Shown: positions 4,487-6,645 of the stretch, in pieces | Layout: every line of letters starts with the position of its first letter | How positions within the stretch are numbered: position 1 is the stretch's first letter | Assembly (NCBI GenBank): GCA_023266075.1 | Contig: JAHFRX010000080.1 | Coordinates: forward strand, 1 to 6,645 | Reading direction: 5' to 3' | Source of the DNA: Legionellaceae bacterium | GTDB lineage: Bacteria > Pseudomonadota > Gammaproteobacteria > Legionellales > Legionellaceae | Length of the DNA: 6,645 nt | Translations under genes and position numbers: made by a program | The notes under the pieces: generated by a model | Told to the model about the DNA's origin: nothing | What the model saw: the letters and a program-made list of their open reading frames with translations, nothing else | Databases searched by the model: none

Positions 4487-5500
4487 ATGCAAGGTATTGT
4501 AAAACTCAAAGAAGCCGGTATTGCTGCAATTGAAAATGCGAGCTCGATTGAGGCATTGGAAACTATCCGTGTTGATTTTCTGGGTAAAAAAGGGCGATTG
4601 ACAGAATTATTAAAAAATCTTGCAACGCTGTCACCCGAAGAGCGCCCGCGTGTTGGTCAAGAAGTCAATCAAGCAAAAGAAGCGTTGAATCAAGCTATTG
4701 AAACGCAATTATCTACGCTTAAAGAAGCACGATTGGCTGAAAAATTGGCATCTGAACGTGTTGATGTGACTTTACCAGGACGTGCATTTAAAACCGGAGC
4801 CTTGCATCCTGTGACGCAAATCAAGTGTTGGATCAATGATTATTTTAGCCAACTTGGTTTTGATGTGGTTGACGGACCTGAAATTGAAAGTGAGTTTTAT
4901 AATTTCGAAGCATTAAATATTCCAGCGCATCATCCTGCTCGAGCGATGCATGATACATTTTATTTTGGAGATGGCCATTTATTGCGAACGCATACTTCTC
5001 CGGTACAGATTCGAGCGATGGAAAATAGAACACCACCCTTTCGTTTGATTGCGCCAGGGCGCGTGTATCGTTGTGACTCGGATATGACACACACGCCGAT
5101 GTTCCATCAAATCGAAGGGTTGTGTATTGACAAGCAAGCCAACTTGGCAAGTTTGAAGGCGTTGTTACATCATCTTTTTTCCTCGTTATTTGGTCGCGAT
5201 GTTGATGTGCGTTTTCGTGCTTCTTATTTTCCTTTTACCGAGCCTTCAGCTGAAGTGGATATTCAATGTACGCATTGCCAAGGTGCTGGATGTCGCTCTT
5301 GTAAATTTACAGGTTGGCTGGAAGTATTAGGGTGCGGTATGGTTCATCCTGCGGTGTTGAAAGCGGTTCATATTTCACCTGATGTTTATCAGGGTTGGGC
5401 TTTTGGTATGGGATTGGATAGACTTGCGATGCTCTATTTTGGCATTGATGATTTACGCATGATGTTTGAAAACGATCTTGCTTTTTTAAATCAGTTTTAA
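4487..5500 (+). CDS. pheS: Phenylalanyl-tRNA synthetase alpha subunit
   Basis: This 337-residue subunit (E. coli has 327) carries the catalytic site of the heterotetrameric PheRS. An N-terminal coiled-coil tRNA-binding region (about 1-90, with FLGKKGRLTELL at 31-42) is followed by the class II core. HHPAR is at 148-152, motif 2 is GRVYRCDSD with THTPMFHQIEG at 191-211, FPFTEPSAEVD is at 248-258, and motif 3 is GMGLDRLAM at 307-315. The additional length is mainly an insertion at 260-277 with Cys261, Cys264, Cys269 and Cys272 (CxxCxGxGCxxC), which looks like a zinc knuckle and is absent from E. coli PheS. Ala305 sits where the E. coli substrate-pocket Ala294 is expected. The ATG at 4487 is preceded by AGAGG with a rather long 10-base spacing. 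The stop is 10 bases before pheT. Confidence 0.97.
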   Translation: MQGIVKLKEAGIAAIENASSIEALETIRVDFLGKKGRLTELLKNLATLSPEERPRVGQEVNQAKEALNQAIETQLSTLKEARLAEKLASERVDVTLPGRAFKTGALHPVTQIKCWINDYFSQLGFDVVDGPEIESEFYNFEALNIPAHHPARAMHDTFYFGDGHLLRTHTSPVQIRAMENRTPPFRLIAPGRVYRCDSDMTHTPMFHQIEGLCIDKQANLASLKALLHHLFSSLFGRDVDVRFRASYFPFTEPSAEVDIQCTHCQGAGCRSCKFTGWLEVLGCGMVHPAVLKAVHISPDVYQGWAFGMGLDRLAMLYFGIDDLRMMFENDLAFLNQF

Positions 5501-5510
5501 GGTAAATTCA

Positions 5511-6645
5511 ATGAAAGTCAGTGAAACTTGGTTGCGTGAATGGTGTCGTCCTGCTTTGTCTAGTGAAGCATTGGGAGCCATGCTTACTTTGGCGGGCTTA
5601 GAAGTAGATAGTATGACGGCTGTTGCAAATCTTTTCGATGGTGTTGTAGTTGCACATGTATTAAGTACAAAACAACATCCTGGTGCTGATCGATTAACAC
5701 TGTGCGACGTTGACAATGGTAGTGGTACCACATTGCAAGTTGTATGCGGTGCGTCGAATGTGCGACCGGGTCTTAAAGTTGCTTTAGCGACGATTGGTGC
5801 TCGTTTAACACCTGAATTTAAAATTAAAGAAACGAAACTGCGTGGAGAGCTTTCACAGGGGATGCTTTGCTCCGCTGAAGAGCTAGGCATGCAGCGTATC
5901 TCAGACGGTATTTTAGAGCTCGAGGAAGATGCACCAGTAGGGCTGAATTTTCGTGAGTATTTCGCGCTTGATGATAAGATTTTTGATATTGATTTAACAC
6001 CCAACCGCGCGGACTGTTTGAGTATTCAAGGTATCGCGAGAGAAGTTTCGGCGCTGACAGGCATACCACTCACGATGCCTAAAATGATATCAGCACCGAT
6101 TGAGCATCAAGATGTGAAGCGTGCACGGATTTCCGAGGAAGCCGCATGTCCACAGTATTCATTGCGTGTGATTAAAGGACTCAGTACAACTCGGCAGACG
6201 CCATTTTGGATGGTGGAGCGTCTTCGTCGCTCTGGCGTGCAGCCAATACATTCCATCGTAGATATTGTGAATTATGTGATGCTTGAGTTGGGCCAACCCA
6301 TGCATGCATTTGATGCATCACGTGTCGTCGGTGATATTGATGTGCGTTATGCAAAACCAGGAGAGTCATTGACGCTTTTGAATCAGCAAACCGTCGTGCT
6401 TGATGAGCAAGTGCTTGTGATTTCTGATGAGAAGGGTGCTCTGGCTATGGCGGGTGTGATGGGTGGACTTCAAAGCGCTGTACAACCTGAAACCACCGAT
6501 ATTGTATTGGAAAGTGCTTTTTTCAATCCGTTAACGATTGCAGGTGTTGCACGTCGTTTTGGCTTGACAACAGATTCGGCACAGCGTTTTGAGCGCGGTG
6601 TTGATCCCGCATTGTCGACCGTTGCGTTAGAGCGTGTTACAGAAC
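5511..6645 (+). CDS. pheT: Phenylalanyl-tRNA synthetase beta subunit (3' end cut)
   Basis: The frame is open from ATG at 5511 to the right edge, giving the first 378 of roughly 795 residues. The beta subunit binds tRNA and hydrolyses mischarged Tyr-tRNA-Phe. The start MKVSETWLREW is typical. An EMAP/OB-fold tRNA-binding domain follows at about 40-150 (HPGADRLTLCDVD, VVCGASNVRPGLKVALA, KLRGELSQGMLCS). DLTPNRADCLSI is at 161-172. The B3/B4 editing domain follows from about 210, with PMHAFD (His265), Gly318, Glu334 and Thr354 in the positions known from E. coli. Position 356 appears to be Ser rather than the E. coli Ala. The Shine-Dalgarno AAGG (5499-5502) overlaps the pheS stop, so the subunits are probably translationally coupled to give equal amounts. 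The remaining C-terminal domains lie outside the window. Confidence 0.97.
   Translation, partial: MKVSETWLREWCRPALSSEALGAMLTLAGLEVDSMTAVANLFDGVVVAHVLSTKQHPGADRLTLCDVDNGSGTTLQVVCGASNVRPGLKVALATIGARLTPEFKIKETKLRGELSQGMLCSAEELGMQRISDGILELEEDAPVGLNFREYFALDDKIFDIDLTPNRADCLSIQGIAREVSALTGIPLTMPKMISAPIEHQDVKRARISEEAACPQYSLRVIKGLSTTRQTPFWMVERLRRSGVQPIHSIVDIVNYVMLELGQPMHAFDASRVVGDIDVRYAKPGESLTLLNQQTVVLDEQVLVISDEKGALAMAGVMGGLQSAVQPETTDIVLESAFFNPLTIAGVARRFGLTTDSAQRFERGVDPALSTVALERVTE

Noticed and set aside
5486..6004. Minus-strand open frame of 172 codons opposite the start of pheT
   Set aside because: The translation is Ser/Lys/Pro-rich with no recognisable domain. The plus strand encodes a clear PheT N-terminus with all expected motifs.
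1..6645. Mobile elements, CRISPR arrays, defence or toxin-antitoxin systems
   Set aside because: Every stretch is accounted for by core genes and short gaps. No direct repeat arrays, terminal inverted repeats or unknown proteins were seen on either strand.

Overview
The window is a compact, moderately AT-rich bacterial chromosome segment made almost entirely of core housekeeping genes. ThrRS, IF3, L20, PPase and the PheRS subunits resemble their Escherichia coli counterparts closely, and the order thrS-infC-rpmI-rplT-pheS-pheT is the classical gammaproteobacterial one. Together with an AUU start codon on infC this points to a gammaproteobacterium. The base composition would fit an AT-rich lineage such as Legionellales, but that finer placement is only a guess. 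There are no insertion sequences, phage genes, CRISPR arrays or toxin-antitoxin modules, and no gene-free stretch longer than about 110 bases.

Layout. (1) Positions 1-473, minus strand: a HIT-family nucleotide hydrolase followed 11 bases later by the start of folE (GTP cyclohydrolase I), which is cut by the left edge. (2) Positions 474-548: a 75-base divergent promoter region. (3) Positions 549-1091, plus strand: ppa, a soluble family I pyrophosphatase. (4) Positions 1092-1279: a near-perfect inverted repeat, a strong stable-RNA-type promoter with a C-rich discriminator, a tRNA-Val(GAC) gene with encoded CCA, and a terminator hairpin. (5) Positions 1280-4424: thrS, infC, rpmI and rplT. infC starts at an AUU that overlaps the thrS stop. 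The 103-base infC-rpmI gap is where the L20 operator lies in E. coli. (6) Positions 4439-4464: a very strong intrinsic terminator. (7) Positions 4487-6645: pheS, with a four-cysteine insertion, and pheT, which is cut by the right edge.

The plus-strand genes all serve translation. The two synthetases charge tRNA-Thr and tRNA-Phe, IF3 polices initiation, L35 and L20 build the 50S subunit, and PPase removes the pyrophosphate released by aminoacylation. I found no unknown protein family or new defence or mobile system. The points worth a second look are regulatory: the AUU start and overlap on infC, intrinsic terminators placed about 20 bases before both synthetase genes with no room for a promoter between, the palindrome straddling the tRNA promoter -35, and the probable zinc knuckle in PheS.
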